Positions 33,300-49,790 of a stretch of 64,000 nucleotides of DNA are shown piece by piece. Below the pieces are notes generated by a model. The model was not told the origin of the DNA, did no database searches, and saw only the letters and a list, made by a program, of their open reading frames with translations. The position numbers were made by a program, and so were the translations under genes. Every line of letters starts with the position of its first letter. Positions within the stretch are counted from its first letter, which is position 1. Origin of the DNA: Heterobilharzia americana (Eukaryota > Platyhelminthes > Trematoda > Strigeidida > Schistosomatidae); the NCBI GenBank assembly GCA_944470555.2, contig OX104128.1:61077257-61141256 (forward strand), read 5' to 3'.

Positions 33300-36200
33300 A
33301 CTTCCTGCTGTTGATTCGTGGTCGTCTGGACGGTTCAACTGCTAAAGTTTATGGTTCTCTTCGGAGGTCATTCATCGAAAAACATCTTTCTTGGTCTAAC
33401 ATATGTGCTTGCAGTTTTCGGTTGAAGTTGTTAAAAAAGTGCGAAAAACCGCGTACGATGCTTTTGTTGCTAAGCTGTCTACTCTACGTTCCATTCTCGT
33501 TTCCGCCCGCATTATTTGTACATGAAGCCGTTAAACTATGATTGTACGGAAAATCTAGCTCGCAAGCCTTAGGTCTTATAATGAGGTCTGCAGGCGGACA
33601 GAATCTAGTCTGTGCAGAAAAGGTGGGCGCAGCAATACCCCCACTGTCTTGGATCCCTGCAAAATCGTTACACCGGGCACAGAATTGACTAAAACCGATA
33701 AACTCATGCAGTCGGGGTGGTAATAACACGTCTCCAAACATGCTGTTGGAAAAAATAAAGTGCGGGAAAAAAGTGCACATCGATTAACGAATACGCCTGC
33801 ACACGCTGCACTTGACTTCACCTCACGTAAAGCAAGCCCCCAAGTCATCAACAGACAGCAAACATCTAACGACTGTGGTGTTTGCAAAGACTCAGTGTCA
33901 GAGGCTTAAGAAGCCCCTGCGTGCAATATCTGTCTAGAATGAGCACACTGTAACTGTGATAACGGTTTATCAGGTCAGTAATACAGCTTTATGAAAAAGC
34001 ACTTATGTATATGGAATTGGTATTTATTTCCAGTGCCGAAAGTCACCTTCTATCACCACTGGCATACTGGAAAACCTGGTACAGCCAAACATGTTACAAG
34101 AAACGAGCTTCGATGATCTTTCCTCAGAGACTAGTCTAGCTCTACAAGTATTCAAAAGTGCCAGCCTTAGAGATAGAAAGAAATCGGTTCCCGCTTGAGG
34201 TGAGGCACCAACAGAGTCCTCACCCGTATCGCTGCAAGCCAGGCGATCCAACGGAACCGAACAACCTGAGGGAATAGGCTGCGATGAGAACGTGTGTACC
34301 GAAGTGAGCAGGGTAAAGAGTAAACCAAGAGCGCTGTCTACCAAGCCCGAAATTCCGCACCCACACGACAAGAGAACGGATTCCATCAGTCTCGCCAGTG
34401 TCCCTATATCAACAGATTCACTCTTAGAAAAAAGAAAACAGTCTGACGGGGAGAAGTGGGACGACTGCTGCAGGAAGCTGGGAGCGGAAACAATCTCGGC
34501 CGTCTTTCCCAATGAAGTAGAACTCGAAACAAGCTACCACTTTTCAGGGTCTCGTCAAAGACAGCGAAGCGGTCGGAGAATATACTGCTACCGTCGCGCC
34601 GACCAGAAATCTCAGGCTCCCGCCCTCTCAGGGCGAAAGCAGACAAACCTAAGGTCAGCAGAGAGGAGGAGGTCCTCATTTATTGATCTACACAAAGCTT
34701 CAACCACGGTGGTACATGAAATACCGGAATAGGCAGTTGCATCCGCAAGGCGGGATGATCACCTCCATGATGTCAAGCATTGGAGGTGGTTGGCGGCAAA
34801 AAGGGGGTCTGGGAATTTACCTGCCAGCAGCATAAGTAGGTTACCAAGGCCTAAGCACTAGCAGAGCGTTTACTCATCAAGACTGATGTCTGTATGCTTT
34901 GACTGCAGAGCACCCGTAACAAAGACCCCCGCAGAGTGGTACCACATGAAAGATCAAGCAGGGAGTTCTATGCCGTGCTGCAAACGTGAACACGACCTGC
35001 CGGACTGGACGATAGGAGGCAACCTCCGAGGATACGACAAACAGTACCACTCAGAAAAGAACTGGCTGGCAAAATATCTGTCGGGGTAACAATAAGCAAT
35101 ACCGTATCACCAACACCAGGATGCAAAGAGGGACCAAAAACGCAGGCCTACCAGTTCAGTAGGGACTGGCAGTCAGAATCCGATGCAGCAACACATCAGC
35201 CTCCAAGCAAGTCCCCATATCGCACCAGGCCCAGAAGGTAGTTCATCGACATGCCTCTAGAGCAGTGTGAGAGGTCTGAGGAGTAAAGTACTGGAGCTAA
35301 AAACAATGTGCCATAATCTGCAAGCAGATACAATTCTCACCAGGAGGACATAGCCGTCATCAGGCGTCTTTGATCGGGAAATATCTTTGTCCAATATGGC
35401 CATGTTCCGAAAAGCCAGGCAGTTCAAGGAAGGCGGAGGAGTTGCTGTGTACATTAGCAAGCACCTAAAACATAGGGAAGGAATCGATAGTGTTTCCAGC
35501 TCATTAACAGACTCCTTACGGCGGTATTTTACCAAAAGCCAGATTAGGTGCCTACTGGGAGTGGTGTACACGTTTCACCTTTGCATGACAGAGTGTAAAG
35601 CACAATTACTCAGTGCCACTTCAACAACCGCCTAGGCAGCCCATGATCATTTAGTCCCAGCTGGAGACTTTAATATACCAACACCCAACAGGGGAAGTGA
35701 AGTAAGATGTCGGCATAAGTCTCTCGAAAACAAACTTCGAAATACGTTTGTGGTAGTAGGACTGATAGAGAAGGTTGGGGAAAACACCGGATGGGGACCA
35801 GATGGAAAATGATCACTACTAGACCACGTCTTGGTGAGACACTCCTTGATGACGAAGAAGGAACCATCAATAGTTGAGCCAGAAGCGTTTCGCTGGTACT
35901 GAAGAGCAGACTGCCATTTCATGAACAATAAACTCCTGGAGGCTTCGTGGCCACAAGAATAGCACTCACTATCGATGACGAACACTGGATACATATTGAA
36001 GATATTTCCTGGGGTGCTATCAAAAAGTTTTCTAAAATCAACGAGACGGCCGCCTCTCAAACGGTCTTGGGTAACTAGCACAACCCAAAGGCAAGTACAT
36101 GGGAAAAAGAAGGCATGGTATCAGTGGCATACATCTCGCGAAGAATCAGACTGTCATAACTACACGACTTTAGGCAACTTATGTAATATAAGAATTCATG

Positions 36201-38200
36201 ATGACAAATACACATACTAGAGCAACCTGGCTTAACAGTTAAGCTGCAATCCGAAAAGCTCATACTAGTTCATGTCACAGTGCAAACTGACGAATAAGGG
36301 TTTAAACCTGGTCACAGGGCCGGCTGGAAACCTTTGAACAGCAGTGAGAGAGCGGAACTGTTGAGCAGCCGATTTGACGAGCAACTCAACCCAGTAATAT
36401 ATCCGCTATTAACATCTAGTAAAGTAACGAAGTCTCGGAACTGTGATACAAAGCTGATGAACGTAAAGATTTCGTCAAACCAATAGTCTTTGAAACTTTC
36501 AACTTTGAGGATGGGGAAAACTCGAATTTGTGACGATGTAAGACCGGTGGTCACATGCAACTGTGCCGAAGTGCTAAGCACACCCATATGCGACCTGCTC
36601 ATGCGCATATTGGAAGTTATTCGACTCCCCCAAAGAATGGAAACATGCCATCCTTTTACCAATCTTCAAGGGAGGAGACCGAAGAAACCCGTGCAATTAC
36701 AGACCAATAGCAATGCTCCCCATACTTTCCAGGGTACTGGAAAGCCCGGTCGCAGATGTTGTTTGGGAATACCTAACATGGCCTCAAAGCCGGAGGTCAT
36801 GTGCCACAAGCTTGATAACCTCTTGACATAACTGGGCCACTAGACGGAATGACAAGGCCACGTTATGTTCTTGGACGTGGCCAAAGCTTTCGATAGCGTC
36901 CCAAACTGCACCACGCTTGCTAAACATGCAAAAGCGGGTAGCGTTGAATCACTCATAGCATGGTTTGTGGCATATCTAGAGGGCAGAGAATTCTGTATTA
37001 AAGTAAACATAATTCCATCAGCTTGGAGGAATGCAAAAACAGGAGTTTCCCAAGGAGAAATCCTTGGGTAGCTCTCATTTTTATTATTCACAAGTGACCT
37101 CCCCATTAAAACCTCCTCGTCTACCCTCCGACTCGCCGACGACATCGAAATGTGGAGGACGATAGGTGGCGAAGAGGATCCTAGGATACTCCAGGACGAC
37201 CTGTTGCAGCTGGAGTCCTTGTCAGGCTTTAACCTGGAGAAATCCATGGTGATGTACTTTCGCACACCAAAAGCGGTTAAGACTAGCTACACTCTTAACA
37301 AGCATGCAATCACTAAGGCAGGCACAGAAAAGACCTAAGAGTAAACTTTTCTTACACACTGGATGCTGCTAACAACTATAGAGGAAAGGCAGCAAAGGGA
37401 AGCGTCATCGTGCACTTTCTAAGAAGGCAGCCTGGATTGTTGACCTCAGAATTATTCCTTATAGTATTTAGAACCTGCGTTAAACCACACCTGGAGGTAT
37501 TCAACAGGATAGCCCCCCACCACTAAAGAGAGACACGAATACTCTCTGGAAGGTACAGAGAAGAGCGAAAAGGTCAGTTATCGAACCAACAGGCAACACT
37601 TCAGACAACTCAGCTTGTTCACGCCAAGCCATAGAAGGAAACGAGGTGACCTGATAATAACCTACAAGATCATTCACCAAGTGAACCACCCAAAGAAGAC
37701 AACGTTACCGGTCAAAGCCGACAGTCCCATGGGAACCCGCCTGCATACCCCACCACTGTGCTAAGACAAGAGTGAGATCTAACTCCGCACACAGAGTATG
37801 TGGCTTATGGAACGCTCTGCCGGAGTAGGTGGCCACAGCTATATCAGTCAACTCCTTCAAACGACTACTGGACGGGTATATGAGCACAAATGGCATACCA
37901 CCAACATTTGTCAGTGGCAACTAATGATACTCCCTTCCATCTCTGTATCCCCGACCCTATTATCTGCAATAAGACGCATCTGTTCTCCATATTATTATCA
38001 GTAACACTTATCTTTCCATAAGTACATTCCACTTCTCTTTATCTCATTCTTCAAACCCCATTTCCAGCACTCTTCAAGTAACGCTTAACACTTACTTGCA
38101 GGTGGTTACAACAGCAGGAGTTACGAATGGTTGATTGACCTTATCAAAAGCTCCGTTGTCCCTCCAAAACAAAGGAAGCTACAATTTACAAATAAAATAC
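33300..38200 (+). mobile_element. Decayed CR1-A copy
   Basis: Runs parallel to the better copy directly downstream. The 5' untranslated sequence at 33330-33470 matches 38470-38570 (CTCGGAGGTCATTC). A PHD-finger remnant is near 33925-34025. ORF1 pieces are at 34292-34732 (ISTDSLLEKRK). The endonuclease start is near 35250, then GGGVAVYISKHLKHREG. The linker is at 35975-36263 and the palm at 36865-37071 (FLDVAKAFDSVPN and SAWRNAKTGVSQGEILG). C-terminal pieces run to about 37890, and the 3' tail to about 38200. Many stops and frame changes show long decay. It is useful as a reference for the part missing from the downstream copy. Confidence 0.85.
36865..37338 (+). pseudogene. Reverse transcriptase palm remnant of the decayed CR1-A copy
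   Basis: The frame at 36865-37071 reads FLDVAKAFDSVPN, LIAWFVAYLEGREFCIKVN and TGVSQGEILG, each aligned to the intact copy's palm. The following frame has STLRLADDIEMW across 37120-37155, the catalytic ADD box with Leu before Ala in place of Phe. The block then continues at 37150-37338 (LQLESLSGFNLEKS). The stop at 37069-37071 splits it. Confidence 0.8.
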
Positions 38201-38714
38201 CTTTTTAGGATTTGTCCTGGTGCGAACTTGAATAGTGACGTGTTTTCTCTCGTCTCTCAGCTTTTGGATTTTTCCACATTGAAAAACTCCCACTTACAAT
38301 ACTCAATCTAAAAAGACCGAACGTTTGCAGCACTTCTGTCCGTCCACGCACCTCACCCCTGCGTATTCGTCAGCCCACTCCTCAACAGTTGAAAATTGGC
38401 ATTATTATTCCTTTGAACCAACCGGTCCACCTCCTGTCAGTGGTTCTTGGGCTTTTCAACTGCCAAACTGCCTTAGCTCTCGGTTCTCCTCGGAGGTCAT
38501 TCCCCAGGAAATATCTTTCCTGGTTATACATACGCATCTGGAGCTTACGGTTAAACTCGTTGGTCAAGAGCAGAGGATCAAGTGACAAGTGTCTGAAGGT
38601 GAGCCAACATAAATTATCTTCCCTTTTCTATTCTGTCCTTTTGCTGCATTCAGTCTTCAACCCTCTTATTGTTGTTAACTACTTGTTTTCCTAAGAAGTT
38701 TATATCATAGCGAC

Positions 38715-43400
<4,686 letters not shown>

Positions 43401-43499
43401 GAACCAAACCCACGCGACCATTCGGGCAATTCCCAAATACTTTTCTTTCGTTCTCATTTCTCTCTTCACCCCTTCTTTTATTCTCCTTCCCTTTCCTCT

Positions 43500-43615
43500 T
43501 CCCTACATTATTATTACTATTATTTTTATTTTTAATTTTATTTATTTATTTATTTTTTTTTTTTTTTTATTTTTTTTTTTATTTTATTTTATTTATTTAT
43601 TTATTTATTTTTTTA
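43500..43615 (+). repeat. T-rich (TTTA)n microsatellite in the CR1-A 3' region
   Basis: A run of ATT, TTTA and poly-T units within the 3' untranslated part of CR1-A. Confidence 0.85.
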
Positions 43616-43864
43616 CTCTTCCTTACTTCTCTCTTCATTCCTTTACCACTACCTTAATATTCTCTTTCAGGTACCTACACAGACAGGAGTCACGGTTGTT
43701 CTCTAAACTTCCCAGCAGCCCGTAGCTCCCTAATCACTCTACAAATTACAACCTACTAACCCACAAAACATCCACCTCACCGAAGCTAAAAGCAAGAAAG
43801 CAGAGGGGATTTCCTCGTCCACTGCAGGAGTGAACCGAACAACTGGAACCAAGCCCTAAGAACT

Positions 43865-44390
43865 AGACGCGAGAGATCAAAAACTACTAGTTTTCTACGC
43901 TCGCACTATCAATATTGGATATTGGATATTGGAACTTGTTATATACCCACGAATACGAGACCAAGGAAGAACACGATAGCGTAGTCGGATGGAATAGTAT
44001 ATTTGGATGGTTATGCCAAAATACCGATGAGTTCCAACTAACTGGCTAGAGAGTCGAATAAGAGCAGTGCAACGTAACACGACAGCGTGCCAAATGGCGA
44101 GGATGCTTGACCGGGTACCTTCAGCTTAGCGAGTCCAGTGAAACTATCAAGGTCAGCATCAATGTCGAAAGTCGTCAAATCCTAGGCTACTGATTTTGGG
44201 GAAGTGTGTGACGCTACACCTTCAAATAGATAGATACTGCCTCCAAAGCTGTAAACAGGAAGACGCAGAGACTTCTGCGACTATCGAAGCAGTACGACCG
44301 AATAAAAAGAACCGAGCCTCAAGACATAAAAGTGAGAGCTCAAAAACTACAAGTTTCCTTTACTCGCACTATTGAAGTTAGACGCACCAA
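43865..44390. repeat. Diverged repeat related to the inverted-repeat arms, with short direct repeats at its ends
   Basis: Positions about 43930-44200 align with 32660-32925 (shared words GTAGTCGGATGGA, CCGATG, GCTTGA, GGT..GCATCAAT) and hence with the left arm. Near-repeats of about 45 bp (GAGA..TCAAAAACTAC, then TACxCTCGCACTAT) lie at about 43871-43919 and 44333-44385. A three-fold ATATTGG repeat is at 43912-43933. Its nature is unknown. Confidence 0.6.
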
Positions 44391-44580
44391 TCGGGTTTGA
44401 ATGAGATGACCTTTAAGTGCATCACCACCATCATGAGAGGTCACGAACAATCCTAGAATAATGGGTTTATCCGTCCATCATTTCTACGGTCTACCACCTT
44501 CCTAGTAGTCTTATACAACTGAGTTGAAAGCTGTCATTGCAATTTAAGAACATGGTTTGCAATACGTGTACTGAGTGAAA

Positions 44581-45151
44581 ATGCCACCTTGTCCAAATGT
44601 TATTAGTTTACCACCTTACCTTCTTGAGAAAGCATTTTCCTATTTAACGTATGAAGAAGTATCAAAACTTCGAGAGGTAGGTTTTGATATGTCTTATAAT
44701 GTTTTTAGACCTGCAAATATTTTGATGTCGTCTGTCGTGGCGTTCTTAACAAAGGGTTTCGGGCTATCGAACGCAAAGTTGTTTGCTTTCATTCAAAGCT
44801 CCGGTCATTACTCCCTAGACGTGAATCTGAGCGTCGAACTCATCCTCTCAATAGGTTTGAAAGGTTCAATTTCTTATTCTTACAGACACTGCGAAGCGCT
44901 TTCAGCTGTGGAGACGCGCTTATCTCTTCTGAAAATGAGTATCATGCGATATGCAGATAAAAACCGGTGTTGTTTTTTTCCTGGGAAGGTACTTGATGAA
45001 ATAGAGAGCGTTTGCCGGTTCATACGATCAAATCAAGGTGTCTCCATACGACCTTATGATATTTTGCATGAACTTCGGGATATTTCATCAATGGCAATGG
45101 AGCATTTTGAGGAAAAGATCCTCCCATCATTACACATAAAGTCAGATTGTG
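44581..45151 (+). CDS. FBXO28: F-box only protein 28 orthologue, exons 1-3
   Basis: Substrate-recognition subunit of an SCF (Skp1-Cul1-F-box) ubiquitin ligase. Exon 1 is 44581-44676, exon 2 44709-44854, exon 3 44886-45151. Introns of 32 and 31 nt (GTAGGT...TTTTTAG and GTTTGA...TTACAG) separate them. Spliced, exon 1 and the start of exon 2 give an F-box (SLPPYLLEKAFSYLTYEEV, then LRETCKYFDVVCRGVLNKGF). The rest of exon 2 gives LLPRRESERR, a signature of FBXO28. Exon 3 gives AVETRLSLLKMSIMRYADK, CCFFPGKVLDEI and HELRDISSMAMEHFEEKI, all strongly FBXO28-like. Without splicing, exon 2 is read in the wrong frame. ATG 44581 lies just before the F-box; a short out-of-frame ATG is at 44552. The vertebrate protein has a C-terminal coiled coil that must lie in later exons. 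Confidence 0.92.
44677..44708 (+). other. FBXO28 intron 1 (32 nt)
   Basis: Starts GTAGGT and ends TTTTTAG. Removing it joins LRE to TCKYFDVVC, restoring the conserved F-box end. Such minute 5' introns are typical of schistosome genes. Confidence 0.88.
44855..44885 (+). other. FBXO28 intron 2 (31 nt)
   Basis: Starts GTTTGA and ends TTCTTACAG. Removing it joins HPLN-R to HCEALSAVETR in frame, across a split Arg codon. Confidence 0.88.
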
Positions 45152-45727
45152 GTAGGTTCTCTGTAAACAGCATTTGGTGATCGTTGTTCTGTTCCTCGTT
45201 TTTAATGTGAGATATTTAAATTACCATCTGTGGTTACTTCGTTGTGCATTCATAGGTATTCTTGAGAGAAACAACTGAACGACTTTCTGAAATGTTGCTG
45301 AAGTTTGTGAGATTGTTTTGAGATACGCAGGACGGAAGTAGTGTTTAGAATAGACATAGTTCAGTGTGCATCTCCCTCTGCCCAATGAAGTTACATTTGC
45401 GGACTCAGTCTGTTCCATCTTGTTGTGTGTATTGAAGTACGTAGACTATATTGTCGTGTAGGGTGAAGACACTGACAATACAGGGACCTCTGAATGTTTA
45501 TTTTTGGCCTGCGTTTCAAGCATCAGTTCTTGGTTCAAGACCAGTCTGAAACTATTTCTCCTTTAGGGATAAGGAGTAATGAAATGCATCTACCACTTCA
45601 CTCACATTTTTAGTATCATCCAGGATGTCCTGATTGCTGACAAAATTTCAGCTGGGATACCGATATCCTGTTAAGCATTTGCTTAAGTAAATCGCTTTTG
45701 GGACCGGCGAAATATCCCAACAGCTGT
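45152..45727. other. Start of FBXO28 intron 3, nothing recognised
   Basis: No coding or repeat signal was noticed before the RTE-A fragment. An in-frame stop at 45178-45180 would end translation if intron 3 were retained. Confidence 0.5.
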
Positions 45728-46220
45728 TGAAAGACGAGTGTACTGCGCTACAGTTCGTTTTGTCCCGTTATATGGCTGTGTGAAATGGTCGTTAAAGTAG
45801 GAGACGTGTAGCAATTACACAGTTTTGACCACAGTTGTCTTCGTAGCATCGCTTGCGTTTGGTAGAATCACCGCGTGAGCAATGCTGAAGTCAGGCAAAG
45901 GGTAGTAGGCAGGACACCAGCCAATGGATAGGGTTATGAACCTTCATCGTCTGGACTGAGAATGTGCTGCACATACTGATTTACCATCCTCCCCTACTTG
46001 TAATTCTAAGAAAAGCTGGATTACTTTAAAAGAAGACCAGGGTGGCCAAACCAAGACCTGTCACCAGTACATGAAGTCTCTCACTGTTGGTCTGAGCTGT
46101 GTAATGAAGTGTAAACTGTCCAGCTGGCGTGCTCGAGACCCTCGGAATCAATGGTTGGAGACATTTGGTGACATGGTTGTAAAACGGTGACGATGGCGCA
46201 GTTGTGTTCACCTTTTGATT
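45728..46220 (+). pseudogene. RTE-A C-terminal fragment, decayed
   Basis: Plus-strand pieces match the last 180 residues of RTE-A: YCTAVRSVLL-like (ECTALQFVLSRYMAV), KTRVAKPRPVTST matching ARGGQTKTWHQ, SLLV-AV, then WRARDPRNQWLET in another frame, and the end near 46217. Many stops. It is a 5'-truncated, old insertion in FBXO28 intron 3. Confidence 0.75.
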
Positions 46221-47596
46221 TCGTCCAATGCTTCAATATTTTCAAATTGTTTCTCCTCTTACAAATCTTCTTCTACTTTGATATCAGTCTTTTCTATCCA
46301 CTTGTTGTTTGTGTGCTACTGTGAAGTGTGATAACTTGAGCCGACGCACCTGTGTTACGTTTTACGTTGATTTCATCTGTCTCTCTGTGTAGTCAAGAGT
46401 ATAGCTGACCGAGCTTTTTTAGTTCCTTGTACTAATAGGTTCTACCAATCTGATTTAGCCAGGTTTCAAAGATAGGAGCTGGATTCATAAATCACGGGGT
46501 ATACATTATATTGCCTTCAAAATCAAATCATTTTTTAATATCTACCTCTGCGTACTCTAACTCCATCAAATTTACAGCAGCCACATGACATCTAAGTTAA
46601 CTTTAATTAAATGAAGAGATTTCATGAAAAAGCAAAACAGTTGGACGAAGTAGTTATATCTAATAATTTAAATGTAAACCGATGCAAAATACCAAGTCAG
46701 AAAGGTTATGAGCGCCCAATAGATACTGTCAATAAAGCGAGATCATGTATGTGTGAAAAGTCCAAGACTTGAAATTAAGAGGTTCGTCTTACTAGTTTAG
46801 AAACGTATGCACAGTGAAATTCCCTTGTAGTTGACCTACTAGATGAATCACAGCGAAACGGTATTGTAAACTGAATTACGTTTCGCACGCGATTTCTTAT
46901 CCACTCATCAAGGTGGTATAGACGAAAACATGGTGGGAGTTTGGACACTAGTGTCTACAGGAAACTTACATATTTAAGTCGTTACTGAGGCTTCATATAA
47001 TTTCATCCTGTCAGTTTATGTAGGCTTAGTAAGACATCCGAGTAACGACAGAAAATATAACTGGGAAGACATCCGAGATAAAAATCAGACAAGTTAAGTA
47101 AAACTTACTCTCAATAATTGCCTATCTATTATATCAGTAAATTCATAGTAGTGGCCACATAGTCACAAGAATATCACACCTTAGAAACATCGCTTCGTAT
47201 ACTCACCAAGACTACAAACTCAATTAAGGTAAAATATCCAATTGGTCCAATTTGGCAAAATAATTTAGATAGCCAAATTCCTTGCAATGATTTCAAGGCC
47301 GAAATAGTCAGCCAGTATCAGTTAGGTTGTCCGAGTACAAAAGCTATATTAAGTAAAGATTGGTGGACCCTGGTACCATAAGGAATTTTAAGGGTCATAG
47401 CTATGCATGCAGTTACACATAACGAAATGGGACGGACTGACAGTCCTTAAAACTGACCTCGCTGGGTAGGGGGAGGTACTGATAGTCGAATCTTCATTTG
47501 TCAAGTCAGCACTGAAGACATACAATAAAAATAGCCCGTCAGCTGTACCAAATACGTGGAAAGTACTGACCGCGTCTCCGGGCGATAGTTGGTGCC
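46221..47596. other. Intron sequence without recognised features
   Basis: AT-rich sequence with no open frame of note and no repeat match noticed elsewhere in the window. Confidence 0.5.
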
Positions 47597-48480
47597 TTGA
47601 CGTGGTGATCGGGCTTTGATATCAGAATAACCTAGCCAGCTATGCTGGTTGGGTCACTTCACCTGAAGTCATACCGTACCAGAAAGACCTGGTAAATAGT
47701 GGTGAAATCAAAAACAGTGTAAATTACTGGACTGTAGGAGGGTTCGAACCGTTGAGATGTGCTGCCTGCACAGTGTGACAACAGTAGGGCGTTTTCCTCA
47801 AATGGTCAGCAGTACTATGTTGGTGCTGCCTTGCCTATGGGAAGGGGGAAATGGAAATCAATCGAAGTCAAACCTCAAGGTTTCAAACAGGCCGTTTATG
47901 ACTGACCTGAATTAGATATCCATTGCGCTCTGCGGTCATGCACCACTATTACTAGAAATTTCTTTCAGGTACCTCAAGAAAAATACCATTCCGTAGAATG
48001 GAAAGCTAAGAGGTGTCAACTGCCGTCACAACTCTGCCAATTCCCTTCGATCATAATCAACTTTCCACATTTTTTCTGACATCTCGGTCAATATCCGTAC
48101 GTTGCCGTTAATCTCTCCCAACTCTACGGCTCTCACTAGTTTTTGAGTTCACGCGATATCATCACTGATCTAAAACTGCGCTCCAAGCTACATATTGGAG
48201 CTTTCAATGTCCCCACCCTCCGTCATTAGAATACAAGCTTCACTTGTCCGAAACTATTATCTAGCAACATACACGTGTACTGTATCTGTGAGATACCCAT
48301 ACAGGACCCTAGTACTGTTAATCCCTTAAGATCACTCAGTCAGTGTAATAAGTCTGCCGATTTTACCTTGTGTTTCTGGGGATTCGATCACCAGTTCTCA
48401 TGATTTTACAGGTGTAAGTATGCTACTGTGCTAAGGCGAAAAGTGCACTGGTTGCCTGGATCCGTTAACAGTTATCTGTT

Positions 48481-48840
48481 GTTTTAAGGCTCCAGTTTGC
48501 ATAAAACATTGTTATTGATCTGAACATTCTAACTTGTCATTCTCACACCATTTTCATAGTATGACTAGTAGTTTATTTTCTACCCCCATTGTAATGTAAT
48601 TCGCTGATTTGTTAATCCTTACTTTTACTATGTCAAAGTCTCAAATTGCGGATGTCATATTTCATGTGTATACATATTCACGTGATTTTGAATTGATATT
48701 GATATTCTCGGAAGAATAAACTCTCGCATCATCCAGCTTTGGTCTTCTGTCTATTCGTCCCGGGTTGCGATAGGTGGCTCTTGCGTACGAAGTTACCTGT
48801 CAGTTGAGCGTGCGTATTATATTCGTTCAGAATATTTAAC
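48481..48840. mobile_element. 360-bp insertion in the old RTE-A, possibly a solo LTR
   Basis: Interrupts the endonuclease reading between CLDPLTVICC and LFAVQLSGTLTTKKN. It is bounded by the direct repeat ATCTGTT at 48474-48480 and 48841-48847. It has AATAAA near 48715 and, if read as 48477-48841, TGTTG...TTAACA ends, as LTRs do. No internal gene. The class is uncertain: solo LTR or short non-autonomous element. Confidence 0.55.
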
Positions 48841-48963
48841 ATCTGTTTGCCGTACAGCTGAGCGGCACATTAACGACTAAAAAGAACGATGAAACCCTAT
48901 TGTTTCTTTCCTAATCTCTGTTTACGCACCCACTGACCGCAGTTCACATGAAATTTACGGTGA

Positions 48964-48973
48964 GTTTCTGCAA
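48964..48973. repeat. Left target-site duplication of young RTE-A copy 1
   Basis: GTTTCTGCAA, repeated at 52773-52782. Confidence 0.75.
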
Positions 48974-49170
48974 TCATCATCATCATCATTATCAACATAG
49001 GACCAGGCATTACTGCGTAACGGTCCGAGTTGCCACACCTCATATCAGCACATCAAGTAAAAAGGTAGTGAGGTGAAGGATGAAGATAAGTGAATGCAGT
49101 CAAAAGAAATATAAAGTATGAGAAGAAAGGAAAGAGGAGTGACAAAATAGTGAGATTCGGTATAGCGTTG

Positions 49171-49790
49171 TTAAGATGAGGATAATGTGTGTATACATCT
49201 GCGCCACTGACTTCGGTTCTGAGCCATATCACCTAGGGTCTCCAACCACTGGTTCCTCTTGTCCCGTGGACCCCAACCACCTAGTCTGCATCGTCCTACA
49301 TGGCTTAAACCAACAGTCAGAGACTTCATACATTGGTGCCATGTTTTAGTCTGGCCACCTCGGGCCTTTTTCCAGCCTGAACCCACCTCAGCCAACATTG
49401 TGTGACGAGGCAATCGGTGACTAGGCATACGTAGTACGTGTCCCAACCATCTCAGTCGATGAAGGTTCACAACCTCGTCGACTGACTTACCTCTTCTCCC
49501 TAAAACTCTACACCTAACTTCTGCATTACTCACATGGTGACACCACGGAATACGTCCTATACTACGAAGGCAACGGTGGTCAAATACCTGTAACCTTCTC
49601 ATGTCTTCCACTTTCAATGGCCATGTTTCACAGCCATACAGTAGAACAGAGCGGACTGCTGTGCAGTACACGCGACCCTTAATAGACAAACGAATATCAC
49701 GGCGGCGCCATAGGTGGCGCAAATTGGCAAAAGCCAATCGAGCCTTTTGTATCCGTGCAGAAATCTCATCGGCAACTAACCCACCGGGTT
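49171..49790 (-). CDS. RTE-A C-terminal region, separated by a frame break
   Basis: Continues the polyprotein after the break: GGLVADEISARIQKARLAFA, then LRHLWRRRDIRLSIKGRVY, VLLYGCETWPLK and RLRWLGHVLRMPSHRLPRH, ending at 49171. In two old copies (28.1 and 54.4 kb) the same junction is in frame, so this was once one protein. The region is well conserved among RTE elements and follows the polymerase. It has no start codon of its own near the break; an internal ATG is unlikely to be used. Confidence 0.88.

Noticed and set aside
44581..45180. A single-exon 200-codon gene at the FBXO28 locus
   Set aside because: The middle part does not resemble FBXO28 in that frame. Removing the 32- and 31-nt introns restores conserved sequence.
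47740..47775. tRNA-like T-loop sequence (GGGTTCGAACC)
   Set aside because: No acceptor or anticodon stems around it; it lies in the RTE-A 5' leader.
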